Made by a program: the position numbers and the translations under genes
IMG/VR virus record: IMGVR_UViG_3300027969_002501
Span: 1 to 52,669 of that record
Reading direction: 5' to 3' (one strand)
DNA from: a virus
Length of the DNA: 52,669 bases
Notes under the pieces: model-generated
What the model was told of the DNA's origin: nothing
The model's database searches: none
The model's input: the letters and a program-made list of their open reading frames with translations, nothing else
Part shown: piece after piece, positions 1 through 7,923 of the stretch
Layout: every line of letters begins with the position of its first letter
Numbering within the stretch: the stretch's first letter is position 1

Positions 1-1379
1 AATGCTGTCATGTAATCATTCATGATTTGTGTTAAACCTTCTACGTCATCACCAAATGATTCACCCAACGTAGTAAAGCCACGCAAGTCAGTCATAACAA
101 TTGAAAGCTCTCGACGCTCACCGCCTAGTTTAATAAGCTCTGGATTTTTTTGTAGTCGTTCTACAATAGTTGGGTTAACATAACTGCCAAACTGTCGCTT
201 TATTTGTTGCTTTTGGAGGAACTCTGAAACAAACTTAACTCCGTAGGCATGCAAAGCGACCAAGACTGTGCAAACTGCAAAGGCAGTAGCATCAAATAAG
301 AATAAAAAGTTAGTGAAAGCATACTGACTACCAACGATACCGCCAGCAACCAATACAACAACCGACGCAAGTCCAACATAAGTCCACCTTGTTAAAAATA
401 GTAATAATAATCCTGCGGCTAAGATAGCAATGATCTCTAAACCGTCTGCATAGTCTGGACGTTGTATAACAACTCCGTTGGCCATAGTTGTAATAACTGC
501 GGCTTGTAACTGGTGTGGAAACACTGCACCTACAGCAGTTGGTACTGGATTACTGATACCGGCCGCTGTTGGACCCACTACAACAATAGCCTTGTCAAAA
601 TCTTTAGGCAAGTCCATCAAACTATATGACTTGTTTGTTTGACTCCAATCAATCCATATGCGTCCAAGATTATCTGTAGTAACAGGACCAAACTTAGGTA
701 TGCGCATTTTCTCAACGCCACCTTCAAATAGTTTTATTTGAAATGTTGAATCGCCTGCGGCTACCCGTAATGTTTCCATAGCCATACTAGGGTATAGTTT
801 ATCATTGACTGATACAATTAGTGGCATACGGCGGTTAACACCATCCACTTCTGGTAATGTGTTTACAATTCCAACACCCGCGGCATTATTTTCTAACTGT
901 GGTAAATTGGCAATTATGCCAGGATACTGTACAATTTGGTCTTGCCACTCTGGGCCTAACACTGCTGATCCAGGTGTACGTGGAGTATTTTTAGTCTTAT
1001 CGCTGGGAACGCTGGGAAGTATTACCGGATAATGTTTAAGAGCGGCGGATAAATCGCGATCCCCGCCAGTACGATCGCGATCAGCCATAAGCACATTGAG
1101 CACAATAAGGCCAGCGTTGCGACGATAAAGATCTTCAATAATTTCAGCATAGTTAACCCTCGGTAGTGGCCATTGGCCATATTTGTCCAGAGCGGCTTCG
1201 TCTATATTGACTGTAACAATAGTATCTGGTGCAGGAACAGCTCTTGGTTGTGTAACTAGTGTGTCAAAGTAACGTAGTCTTACGCTTTCAACGAATGAAG
1301 GATCTGCTACACGTATGCCCACTACCAACGCTAAGGTTAACAGTGCAGTCCATGGGCTTAATAAGATTTTTTTCAGCAT
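1..1379 (-). CDS. CHASE2-domain adenylate/guanylate cyclase, 3' end cut off by window edge
   Basis: A class III nucleotide cyclase with an extracytoplasmic CHASE2 sensor, acting in the inner membrane. The visible 459 residues show an N-terminal membrane anchor (LLSPWTALLTLALVVGI), a CHASE2 domain (about 30-300, with VNIDEAALDKYGQWPLPR), three membrane helices (about 310-385), then the start of the cyclase domain. The segment LSIVMTDLRGFTTLGESFG carries the metal-binding Asp of the xxxDxxGFT signature. The window ends about 35 residues into the catalytic domain, so activity cannot be judged. A late-promoter core TAAATA lies 4 bases before the ATG. It follows a FecR-domain gene, and FecR/CHASE2-cyclase pairs are a common bacterial arrangement, so host acquisition is likely (inference). 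Confidence 0.88.
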   Translation of the reverse strand, partial: MLKKILLSPWTALLTLALVVGIRVADPSFVESVRLRYFDTLVTQPRAVPAPDTIVTVNIDEAALDKYGQWPLPRVNYAEIIEDLYRRNAGLIVLNVLMADRDRTGGDRDLSAALKHYPVILPSVPSDKTKNTPRTPGSAVLGPEWQDQIVQYPGIIANLPQLENNAAGVGIVNTLPEVDGVNRRMPLIVSVNDKLYPSMAMETLRVAAGDSTFQIKLFEGGVEKMRIPKFGPVTTDNLGRIWIDWSQTNKSYSLMDLPKDFDKAIVVVGPTAAGISNPVPTAVGAVFPHQLQAAVITTMANGVVIQRPDYADGLEIIAILAAGLLLLFLTRWTYVGLASVVVLVAGGIVGSQYAFTNFLFLFDATAFAVCTVLVALHAYGVKFVSEFLQKQQIKRQFGSYVNPTIVERLQKNPELIKLGGERRELSIVMTDLRGFTTLGESFGDDVEGLTQIMNDYMTA

Positions 1380-1383
1380 AACA

Positions 1384-1389
1384 TATTTA
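1384..1389 (-). promoter_or_regulatory. T4-type late promoter core, cyclase gene
   Basis: Reads CATAAATATGTTATG on the minus strand. TAAATA is 4 bases from the cyclase ATG, so the transcript would be leaderless or nearly so. Confidence 0.5.
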
Positions 1390-1397
1390 TGCTGTTT

Positions 1398-1556
1398 TTA
1401 CTTGATGATTTTACTTAAGATCCAAACTATAGGAAACCATCCTAGTAGAAAAACAGGTACTAAGATCATGCCCTGTATGAGTTTAGTTCGCTGTTCTGCT
1501 TCACGTTCTTTAACCCGTTGCTTTTCTGATTCTATTTGTCGTTGTGTTGAATACAT
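1398..1556 (-). CDS. 52-residue single-pass membrane protein
   Basis: Begins MYSTQRQIESEKQRVKER and ends LSKIIK. A charged, probably coiled N-terminal half of about 28 residues precedes one hydrophobic helix (MILVPVFLLGWFPIVWIL). It sits between the FecR gene (3 bases away) and the cyclase gene, so it is probably co-transcribed and could be an accessory to either. I do not recognise the family. Spacing and composition support it as real; no homology could be checked. Confidence 0.6.
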   Translation of the reverse strand: MYSTQRQIESEKQRVKEREAEQRTKLIQGMILVPVFLLGWFPIVWILSKIIK

Positions 1557-1559
1557 AAT

Positions 1560-2660
1560 TTATCGTTGTGTAATAGTTAATGTACTAGTGCTACCTTTAT
1601 TTACATTCTGTATGATAGTTTGCCCGTCTTGTACTAGTGTAAATGTAGCACTTCTAGTAGTGTCAAATGTTGCTGTGGCATTGTGTGTGCCTGCTTTGTA
1701 CAGGGTTACCTTGCTGGAATCATCGTTGAAATAATATAGTAGCCCTAGCGATTTATTAGCACTATATCCTGGAAGTACTGGTATATCCATTTCATTGCTT
1801 AATAAACTTGCGTTCTGCCTATCCAATTCATTTAATGCGTTGTATGCCAACAAGTCAACGTTAAGGTCGTTTCGATCCAGTTCTCGATTGTTGTCCAACT
1901 TATTTTCATCCAATGCTGAAAATTTCAACAAGTCAACATCCAGAGCATTAAAGTCTAAGATGCTTTTTTCTTTCTTATTGGCGCCTGCTTGACTATCGTC
2001 CTGTACTTCTTTGGGTTTGCTGATAATCAACATGTTGTTAATGTTGGCTTGATCCAGTTTGACTATGACAGGTTGAGTAGGAGGCAAGTTGGCAGAACTC
2101 ACCATAGTTGCTTGATAAGGCACATCTAACAATACCATACCTGCTAGACTGCTGACTTCAATTGCGCCTGTTACACAGCCTTTGTTGTCACAACTGGGCA
2201 ACAATATAACTAAGCTACGCCCAAGTTCATCCACAGTCATAGAGAAGTCTGTACCTCTTACGGCAATGGTTGCTGTGGGAGTTTTTATTGCGACCTGCTG
2301 TGGATTATTCTTGGCAATCTGCCCGCTGGCATAGCGAGCAGTTCCCATAGCCATGTTTAGTGCTAGCTTGCCTGTGCCTTTCTTTGGATCGTAGACAAAG
2401 TCATCTATGATCAGTTTGCTGTGCTCTGTGAGTTTAACTGTGGTCTTATCGTCAAAGGTCAGCTCTGCTTTACCTCTAGCAGTGCTGACCGTGTCGTTCA
2501 TTTCTACACCTGTGTTTACACTTGAAGGTATGCTCTTCTTTTCACGTAATATCTCTGTTGGTCCTGATTGTTCAGTGACTTTGCCTACACCAGCAAAGCC
2601 ATTAATCGGACTGAGTAACGATAACGTTGTTATTAGAACCGTTGCTGGTAATAACCGCAT
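1560..2660 (-). CDS. FecR-domain secreted protein
   Basis: A 366-residue protein with a Sec signal peptide (MRLLPATVLITTLSLLSPINGFA) and a FecR domain at about 50-145. Hallmarks are GKAELTFDDKTTVKLTEHSK and the closing IKTPTATIAVRGTDFSM. Residues about 235-290 hold a Leu/Asp/Asn-rich imperfect repeat (FNALDVDLLKFSALDENKL, then DLNVDLLAYNALNELD). The C-terminus is Thr/Ser-rich and ends in a curlin-like STLTITQR. FecR domains usually act in the periplasm as sensors or anti-sigma partners; no sigma factor is visible here. The start overlaps the curlin gene by 59 bases, which implies translational coupling with curli secretion. Confidence 0.87.
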   Translation of the reverse strand: MRLLPATVLITTLSLLSPINGFAGVGKVTEQSGPTEILREKKSIPSSVNTGVEMNDTVSTARGKAELTFDDKTTVKLTEHSKLIIDDFVYDPKKGTGKLALNMAMGTARYASGQIAKNNPQQVAIKTPTATIAVRGTDFSMTVDELGRSLVILLPSCDNKGCVTGAIEVSSLAGMVLLDVPYQATMVSSANLPPTQPVIVKLDQANINNMLIISKPKEVQDDSQAGANKKEKSILDFNALDVDLLKFSALDENKLDNNRELDRNDLNVDLLAYNALNELDRQNASLLSNEMDIPVLPGYSANKSLGLLYYFNDDSSKVTLYKAGTHNATATFDTTRSATFTLVQDGQTIIQNVNKGSTSTLTITQR

Positions 2661-3291
2661 TTTTAGTCAGTGCTCCGCTTTGTGTCAGTGTTACTGCGTT
2701 AGCCGCACCGCTTGTGCCGCTACCAGAAACTGTTATTTCACCTGAATGTAGTCCTGCACCCGTTGCGGTATGTGTTACATTGTTCCAATTTCCGTTAATG
2801 GCAATTGTACTTTTCACAACACCGCCAGTCAACATCTGTATTGTGTTGTTGCTGTTACCTGTGATTTGAGAACTGATTGTGCTGGCATTACAGCTAGCAC
2901 TCAACGCCGTACCACATCCAATAGTCTGCGTATTGCTACTACCGTCAGCTGACACTAACACAGTAGTTCCAGTACCGGGATTGTTAACAATGAGGCTAGC
3001 AATGTTACCAGAACCAATTTGACTTATAGTCACATCATTAAGATCGCCTAAAATTAGCGCAGGATCGTCAACATTTCCGAGTCCGCCAACGTTACCGTTG
3101 ACCATGTTGCCAGCGCCAGTTTGTGTGATAGAAACTATAGCATTATCTCCAATCTGTTCCACATAAACATCATTGGCCCAGGCTCCCGATGACAACATTC
3201 CAGATGCCATTAGTATTGCAAGTATTTTTCTCGACAACTTGCCACCGCCTTTTAAACTTTTGTTCATAATTCTAAGATTTGGGTTGAACAT
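2602..3291 (-). CDS. Curlin-repeat secreted amyloid-like subunit
   Basis: A 229-residue exported protein. The signal peptide is preceded by a basic region (KGGGKLSRKILAILMASGML, cleavage near GAWA-ND). It then has repeated curlin-type strands with Gln/Asn and Gly: YVEQIGDNAIVSITQTGAGN, VTISQIGSGNIASLIV, AVTLTQSGALTKNAVITS, NNNVIVTQ. Curlin (CsgA/CsgB) subunits leave the cell through CsgG and polymerise into amyloid fibres. It is longer and more irregular than E. coli CsgA (151 residues), and I cannot say whether it is a CsgA- or CsgB-type subunit. A second possible start is eight codons in (MNKSLKGG). It lies directly downstream of csgG. Confidence 0.8.
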   Translation of the reverse strand: MFNPNLRIMNKSLKGGGKLSRKILAILMASGMLSSGAWANDVYVEQIGDNAIVSITQTGAGNMVNGNVGGLGNVDDPALILGDLNDVTISQIGSGNIASLIVNNPGTGTTVLVSADGSSNTQTIGCGTALSASCNASTISSQITGNSNNTIQMLTGGVVKSTIAINGNWNNVTHTATGAGLHSGEITVSGSGTSGAANAVTLTQSGALTKNAVITSNGSNNNVIVTQSD

Positions 3292-3374
3292 CTTATTTGT
3301 AATTGTTTACAAACGCTTAGTTTATACCCCGCATCGCTCCTTGGCCGCTGGCCATTATTGTTGTTTACCTCTTT

Positions 3375-3380
3375 TATTTA
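3375..3380 (-). promoter_or_regulatory. Possible late promoter, curlin gene
   Basis: TTAAATAAAAG on the minus strand, 83 bases before the curlin ATG, inside the 185-base gap between csgG and curlin. It sits within an AT-rich stretch, so it is a weaker call than the promoters adjacent to ATGs. Nothing else was seen in this gap. Confidence 0.35.
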
Positions 3381-3476
3381 AATACATCTACCACTTAATA
3401 ATACTCCGCTGTTATTTTCTCGTTACTCACAGGTGTAAAAAAATTTACACTGTTGAAAAATCAACACCGTGTACTA

Positions 3477-4619
3477 CTACTGCTGTTTGTTAGTCAGTAC
3501 ATCCTGCTTAACAAAACCTTTACGCATGTCTGCGTCTCTTACTAAATGCCAAAGTTCTGGGCCTGGTGAAATGATTATTAGTTCAGTTCCTTTCTTTAAC
3601 AACCAAGTTCTTTGACTTTTGTCGTTTGCTTCTTTATAAAGATATGCGTCTTCTTTCAATACTCGTGTACCAAATAAATCCACAGGGTCTTTAGGTTGCT
3701 CTTTCTTTACTACTGCCGGCACAACAGGCATAACCTTTGATACCAATTCTGTTTCTGGTTTAGTTTCAGAGATAGGTTGAGTTTGAACTACAACATCTTT
3801 CTTCTCCTCTACTTTAATTTCTTGTTTTATTTCTACTTGTCCAGCTTTTTTAAATCTCCAAATGCCTTTCTTTTCGCCTTCAACAATCATATCGTAAACT
3901 GCCTGTTCAATGGCCACACGTACCGCATAGGTTGTAGGCTCATTCAGTGCCATGCCATTTTCCAATTCTAATGCTTTGGTTCCTGCGTCCACAAAACGTA
4001 ACATGCCCACGTTGTGTTGTGTGCTAAAAATAGTCTTGCTTACAGCATTAGATAACAATACTTCGCCACTGTTAACACTAATCAATCGCATTGATATAAC
4101 AATTTCATCTACACGATACTGTTGACTGCCACCAATACCTAAAAATCTAGCACCGTTACCTCCCGACCTTATATTGCTATCATAACCAATAATACCACCT
4201 TCAATCATTACTCCTGCTACTGTCATTGGTTTAAGTGGTCTAGCATCCTTGCCTTCGTAAACTTCTCGTTGGTTGCGTATCAACTGACGTTCTTTAATTA
4301 GATTATCTAGTCCAACACGTTCAACTACTTTAAACCAATTTTTTGAATCTTGTAGTGATTTAATTAAAAATACTTCGGCGCCTTGTGTTACTGCTTTACT
4401 AAACACTGCTAACTTGTCGTTAGGTTTCATCTGTCCTGTTTTGTCTTGGAACCCATAAACGGCAATAGTTATAGGAGGTCCATCTAACTCTGGTATCTTG
4501 GTAGTTAAACTTTCCCTTGGTTGTAGGGCCACTGGTTCTTCCTTGCCCGCATCCATCTGCACATGGGCACAGCCAGATAATGCTGTTGCTATTACAAATG
4601 ATAATATAAGTCTTTTCAT
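3477..4619 (-). CDS. csgG: CsgG-family curli secretion channel lipoprotein with C-terminal SH3-like domain
   Basis: CsgG forms the nonameric outer-membrane pore that exports curlin. The 380-residue product has a lipoprotein signal with lipobox ALSGC (Cys at about 17). The CsgG domain spans about 48-265. Matching blocks are ITIAVYGFQDKTGQMKPN, DNLIKERQLIRNQREV, VAGVMIEGGIIGYDSNI, RSGGNGARFLGIGGSQQY and SGEVLLSNAVSKTI. E. coli CsgG is about 277 residues. The extra C-terminal part is a Lys/Glu/Pro linker and a bacterial SH3-like module (LKEDAYLYKEANDKSQRTWL to FVKQDVL), which might tether the channel to peptidoglycan (inference). Its ATG overlaps the csgF stop by one base. Confidence 0.93.
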   Translation of the reverse strand: MKRLILSFVIATALSGCAHVQMDAGKEEPVALQPRESLTTKIPELDGPPITIAVYGFQDKTGQMKPNDKLAVFSKAVTQGAEVFLIKSLQDSKNWFKVVERVGLDNLIKERQLIRNQREVYEGKDARPLKPMTVAGVMIEGGIIGYDSNIRSGGNGARFLGIGGSQQYRVDEIVISMRLISVNSGEVLLSNAVSKTIFSTQHNVGMLRFVDAGTKALELENGMALNEPTTYAVRVAIEQAVYDMIVEGEKKGIWRFKKAGQVEIKQEIKVEEKKDVVVQTQPISETKPETELVSKVMPVVPAVVKKEQPKDPVDLFGTRVLKEDAYLYKEANDKSQRTWLLKKGTELIIISPGPELWHLVRDADMRKGFVKQDVLTNKQQ

Positions 4620-5071
4620 TAGAATGCAAAGCTCGCTATAGGTACAGTGATCTCAGTTCGGCCTCCGTTGGCGTCAAGTATGGTCAATGTAACATCAGTG
4701 GCTGATTTGACCCAACTGATAGTACTGCCTTGAAAGTTCATAGTTCCACTAGTAGCACTGCCTTCGGTAAACATCTGATCTGCTAGTTGTTTGGATAATT
4801 GTGCGTAGATACGTGCTTCCACGTTGACCAAGAACTTGGCCAAGTTGGTGCTTTTGGCCGCAGTTTCTGCTTTGGCTATGGCCGCAAGTTCTTCTGCTTT
4901 GATTTCTTTTTTCTTGGCTTCTTCCAACTGGTGAATAGTAAGAACGTGCTGACTGAATCCGTTGCCTGGTATAAAGGCTGGACTTTGAAAGTTATGTATT
5001 AACTCGGCAGAAAACGCTATTGATGTCAAAGACACAGTAGCTACAAATACTATTATTTGTGATTTGGACAT
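4619..5071 (-). CDS. csgF: CsgF-family curli assembly protein
   Basis: CsgF binds the outer face of CsgG and couples secretion to curlin nucleation. The 150-residue product has a signal peptide (about 22 residues). It carries the conserved CsgF N-terminal segment (LIHNFQSPAFIPGNGFSQH), a helical middle (EEAKKKEIKAEELAAIAKAE) and the C-terminal beta region (DVTLTILDANGGRTEITVPI). It is first in the operon, with a purine-rich ribosome site (GGGAGCG) and a late promoter 32 bases upstream. CsgE, the specificity adaptor, was not found in this window. Confidence 0.9.
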   Translation of the reverse strand: MSKSQIIVFVATVSLTSIAFSAELIHNFQSPAFIPGNGFSQHVLTIHQLEEAKKKEIKAEELAAIAKAETAAKSTNLAKFLVNVEARIYAQLSKQLADQMFTEGSATSGTMNFQGSTISWVKSATDVTLTILDANGGRTEITVPIASFAF

Positions 5072-5102
5072 GACGATTCGCTCCCGCTATAATCCTTATT
5101 AG

Positions 5103-5108
5103 TATTTA
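5103..5108 (-). promoter_or_regulatory. Late promoter of curli operon
   Basis: TAGTAAATACTAATAAGG on the minus strand, 31 bases before the csgF ATG. It resembles the other TAAATA promoters in this window and places the curli cluster under phage late control. Confidence 0.5.
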
Positions 5109-5138
5109 CTACTAATAATGATTTTTTAAGTGTGCATA

Positions 5139-6698
5139 TTACACTTGGGGAATATGATCGTCTGGGTGTGTTACTTGGCTTAAAGTTGGATCGATTGTTA
5201 AGTCTATAGCAGGAGCTTGAGTTGCAGTTGACTTTTTAGCTAAAGGGCGGCCTTGATTCTTTGGTTTGATTTTATCAGGAGATTGTATTGCTGTTTTTGG
5301 TTCTTTGACAGTTTTCTTAGTTACTTCTGGTTCAAGGGGTAGTAACGCTAATTCGTCTAATAGCGGACCGCCTGCAACGTTTGTTCTAACGGTAGTGCCT
5401 GATTTTGTAGTCCACATTCTGCAAAGAGAAGTATCTTTAAATTTTACATTTCCTTTAGCATCGGTATACTGGATTCTTCCATGAATATTGATGCCCATAT
5501 TACTGGGAGGAGCACTACCCACTAGGTCAACTTTTGATAATGCTTCTACTAATCTGCTATCTATTTTCATTAATTTATAGCCTGGGCTATTAGGATCAAC
5601 AACTAGTTTTACAATGTCTACCGATTCAACAGCACCTGTTTTTTCATCATAGTTGTTACTGTATCGAATTAATCCGTTAGCAATGGATTTTACTAACGCG
5701 GCTTCTTTTTGGGCACTGTCTCCACCTGCTAGTCTTTGTACGATTGGAATAACGTTGGCCCATACTTGTCGAAGTGCTACTATATGTTGATCTGTTGTAG
5801 TTCCCCACAATCTTTGATATTGACTTGCATCATAACCAAATACTGTTTTAAAGAACGCTAATTGTTTACTCCATTCGTGGCCGCTAGCTTGTCCCAATTG
5901 GCTGTTGCCTGTTTTAACACTTAACAAGTTTATTTTCTTGTTATCAAGGTGTAAGACAAGATCTGCTTTAGTTCCTTTATTATCGCTTATACCGTCTGAA
6001 ATAACTTGTATGGTATTTGTATTAGGATCTTTAGAAGCTTGGGCTAAACCTGCTTTAATTTTTGCTTCTTCTCTGGAGTATCGTAATGCAGATAAAATAA
6101 CAGCTCTTGTTGCACCTTCAATTGACCCAGGATCGTTTACTAGTTTAATAAACTCTTTAACAGCTTCTCCAGGACATTTAATATCAATTTTTAATATATC
6201 TTCCTTGCCTTGCAAGTGTGTTAGCTTGCCAGTCCACGACAGTCTAAGTGCTGAACCTGCTTTACCTTTGGCATTTAAAACTTGCCCAAGTGTCAGTGCT
6301 TGTGCTAGATTCATAAAATCTATAGGATCAACATCTTTGCCACCACCTAAGAATCGTGTAGCTACTGCAACTCCTAGACTAATTTCTCCAATGTATCCAA
6401 GATTAGCTTTATCACCACCTTTGATAGCTAGAGTTTTTTCTAAGGAAGTTAAGTTGATAGGTTCACCGTCTTCTGTTTTTAATGTAATTGGCTGACCTGG
6501 TTCTGCGTTATTTAGAATATCGATTGAGGATTTATCTAATACTACAGTATCCCCAAATTTGTCTTTTTTGCCCGGTACAACTTCTAACGGTGTTCCAGCA
6601 TCAATCATCGCAATCATATTGGCGCGATAATTGTGGTTAGTTTTAAATATGTCTGCAACCTTTAGGTTGGTTTCGTTGATAATGTCTAATATACGCAT
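5139..6698 (-). CDS. Capsid-tagged protein with possible PD-(D/E)XK-type nuclease domain
   Basis: A 519-residue protein starting with the tag MRILDIINE, then TN. The tag resembles the T4 capsid-targeting peptide, so it is probably packed in the head and trimmed after Glu9. The segment GTKADLVLHLDNKKINLLSV followed by KTG (about 244-266) has the Asp-x(13-15)-(S/D/E)xK layout of restriction-like nucleases, here with SVK in place of (D/E)xK. The last 75 residues are Lys/Pro-rich and probably disordered. The ATG is 6 bases from a late core, with no ribosome site. The nuclease call is tentative; the tag and late expression are seen directly. Confidence 0.6.
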   Translation of the reverse strand: MRILDIINETNLKVADIFKTNHNYRANMIAMIDAGTPLEVVPGKKDKFGDTVVLDKSSIDILNNAEPGQPITLKTEDGEPINLTSLEKTLAIKGGDKANLGYIGEISLGVAVATRFLGGGKDVDPIDFMNLAQALTLGQVLNAKGKAGSALRLSWTGKLTHLQGKEDILKIDIKCPGEAVKEFIKLVNDPGSIEGATRAVILSALRYSREEAKIKAGLAQASKDPNTNTIQVISDGISDNKGTKADLVLHLDNKKINLLSVKTGNSQLGQASGHEWSKQLAFFKTVFGYDASQYQRLWGTTTDQHIVALRQVWANVIPIVQRLAGGDSAQKEAALVKSIANGLIRYSNNYDEKTGAVESVDIVKLVVDPNSPGYKLMKIDSRLVEALSKVDLVGSAPPSNMGINIHGRIQYTDAKGNVKFKDTSLCRMWTTKSGTTVRTNVAGGPLLDELALLPLEPEVTKKTVKEPKTAIQSPDKIKPKNQGRPLAKKSTATQAPAIDLTIDPTLSQVTHPDDHIPQV

Positions 6699-6704
6699 AG
6701 TAAA

Positions 6705-6710
6705 TATTTA
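6705..6710 (-). promoter_or_regulatory. Late promoter, capsid-tagged gene; palindromic core
   Basis: GCTAAATATTTACTATG on the minus strand, 6 bases between core and ATG. TAAATATTTA is a palindrome, so a plus-strand core is also present at 6701-6706. The bilin reductase stop codon lies just upstream. Confidence 0.6.
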
Positions 6711-7388
6711 GCGTATTTCAGGAAACAAACATTCCTGTATGAAATGCTGTACATCCGCCTCACTTAACCCTAAACTAACCATTACACGGGGTGTATGGGG
6801 GTTGCACTTTTGATTTTGTGCGTAATAGTTCTGAGCTTCTGTAGTGTCTTGTGCTGTGTTGTTTGTTTCAGCTACTGTGCTTAGATAGTGTGCAACTGTG
6901 GTTTTTGCTAGATTTGTAATTTGTTCTAGTTCTTCTGGATCTTGTACATTGGCCGCGGCTACCATACTACCACTAAAAATGTTAGTAGCCCACTCTGGTA
7001 ATGCACGTTCTCTGCGCCATTCTAGTTTGGCTACTTCATCGTGAAACCATTGCATCATGGGATGGTCAGGATCACCTGCCTTGCTGTAATCGTGGAAACA
7101 GCCGGTAATCTTATTCTTACCAGCAATAACATCAAAGCCGTAAATTGGTGCTGGATTGTGTGTATGTGGAAAGATGCAACAATGCATCATCCAAAGTCCT
7201 TTAGACTCTCTAGCATCTACTACATCAACGTGTGCCCTACGATAACTATCGCTAGTCCACACACGATTAACCCAACCGGGCTGATTAAATCGATCCATCC
7301 CCGGTTCAAAGACTTCTTTGCCAGTAGCATCAAAACTATCTTCTAGTAACTGCTGTATACTTATTAGTGTATTCCAGACTTTACTCAT
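6708..7388 (-). CDS. Ferredoxin-dependent bilin reductase (PcyA/PcyX-like)
   Basis: Enzymes of this family reduce biliverdin, the heme oxygenase product, to coloured bilins using ferredoxin. The 226-residue length fits phage-type members. Family-like blocks are VDVVDARESKGLWMMHCCIF, APIYGFDVIAGKNKITGCFH and the C-terminal NPHTPRVMVSLGLSEADVQH with CLFPEI. The Asp in YGFDV probably matches the catalytic Asp of PcyA (inference). The start overlaps the heme oxygenase stop by 8 bases, so translation is coupled. Phage genes of this kind, including PcyX, are known from aquatic metagenomes; which bilin is made cannot be read from sequence. Confidence 0.85.
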   Translation of the reverse strand: MSKVWNTLISIQQLLEDSFDATGKEVFEPGMDRFNQPGWVNRVWTSDSYRRAHVDVVDARESKGLWMMHCCIFPHTHNPAPIYGFDVIAGKNKITGCFHDYSKAGDPDHPMMQWFHDEVAKLEWRRERALPEWATNIFSGSMVAAANVQDPEELEQITNLAKTTVAHYLSTVAETNNTAQDTTEAQNYYAQNQKCNPHTPRVMVSLGLSEADVQHFIQECLFPEIR

Positions 7389-7923
7389 TAACAGCCTTTT
7401 CTAAGTCGTCAAACATATCTGCCGCAAACTTAAAACATACTGCGGCTTCGTCTGCTAGACTATCATCCAGTTTAGCACGTAGGACGTTTTTAATTTCTAC
7501 AGGATCTCCGTCAAACTGATAATACTTACCGGAGCCTGGAACACGTTTGGCAATCATTTGTCCGCCTGACAAGTCACCAAAATGTCTAACATACAAATGC
7601 GCCAGTATTTTCTTAGGATCGTCTTTGATACTCATCAAATGATCATGATATACTTTTACGCTAGGAACTTCAGTAGGCATATCTTCGCCAGTCCATAACT
7701 CGTTAAAGTCTTCTAGGATAGCAGGAGCTCTGCGAATTGTAGGATAATCATTCATCAAGCCATGCATCATAGCAATAGCTTCTAACATGTCGTAACACTT
7801 GTGCTGATTATACAGATACGTAGCGTATGCTTCAGGCGTGATTTTACCTGAAAACAATACTTTGACAAACGGGCGTGTCTCAGCGTATTTGTGATGCTCC
7901 CATGTTAAGTCTTTTAAACTCAT
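7381..7923 (-). CDS. ho: Heme oxygenase
   Basis: Opens heme to biliverdin, Fe2+ and CO, using electrons from ferredoxin or a similar donor. At 180 residues it is a compact HO. Visible motifs are the proximal His region (LTWEHHKYAETRPF) and the distal-helix signature HLYVRHFGDLSGGQMIAK with the flexible GDLSGG. The start overlaps the clpS stop (ATGA) and the end overlaps the bilin reductase start, so the three genes form a coupled operon. The likely path is heme to biliverdin to bilin. Released iron could serve phage iron enzymes (inference). Confidence 0.92.
   Translation of the reverse strand: MSLKDLTWEHHKYAETRPFVKVLFSGKITPEAYATYLYNQHKCYDMLEAIAMMHGLMNDYPTIRRAPAILEDFNELWTGEDMPTEVPSVKVYHDHLMSIKDDPKKILAHLYVRHFGDLSGGQMIAKRVPGSGKYYQFDGDPVEIKNVLRAKLDDSLADEAAVCFKFAADMFDDLEKAVNE

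Noticed and set aside
1047-1085. Clustered TCGCGATC sites as a regulatory element
   Set aside because: They lie inside the cyclase gene and encode the Asp-Arg-rich stretch DRDRTGGDRDL; codon repetition explains them.
1560-2660. Sigma/anti-sigma pair with FecR
   Set aside because: No sigma factor or TonB receptor nearby; the neighbour is a CHASE2 cyclase and curlin instead.
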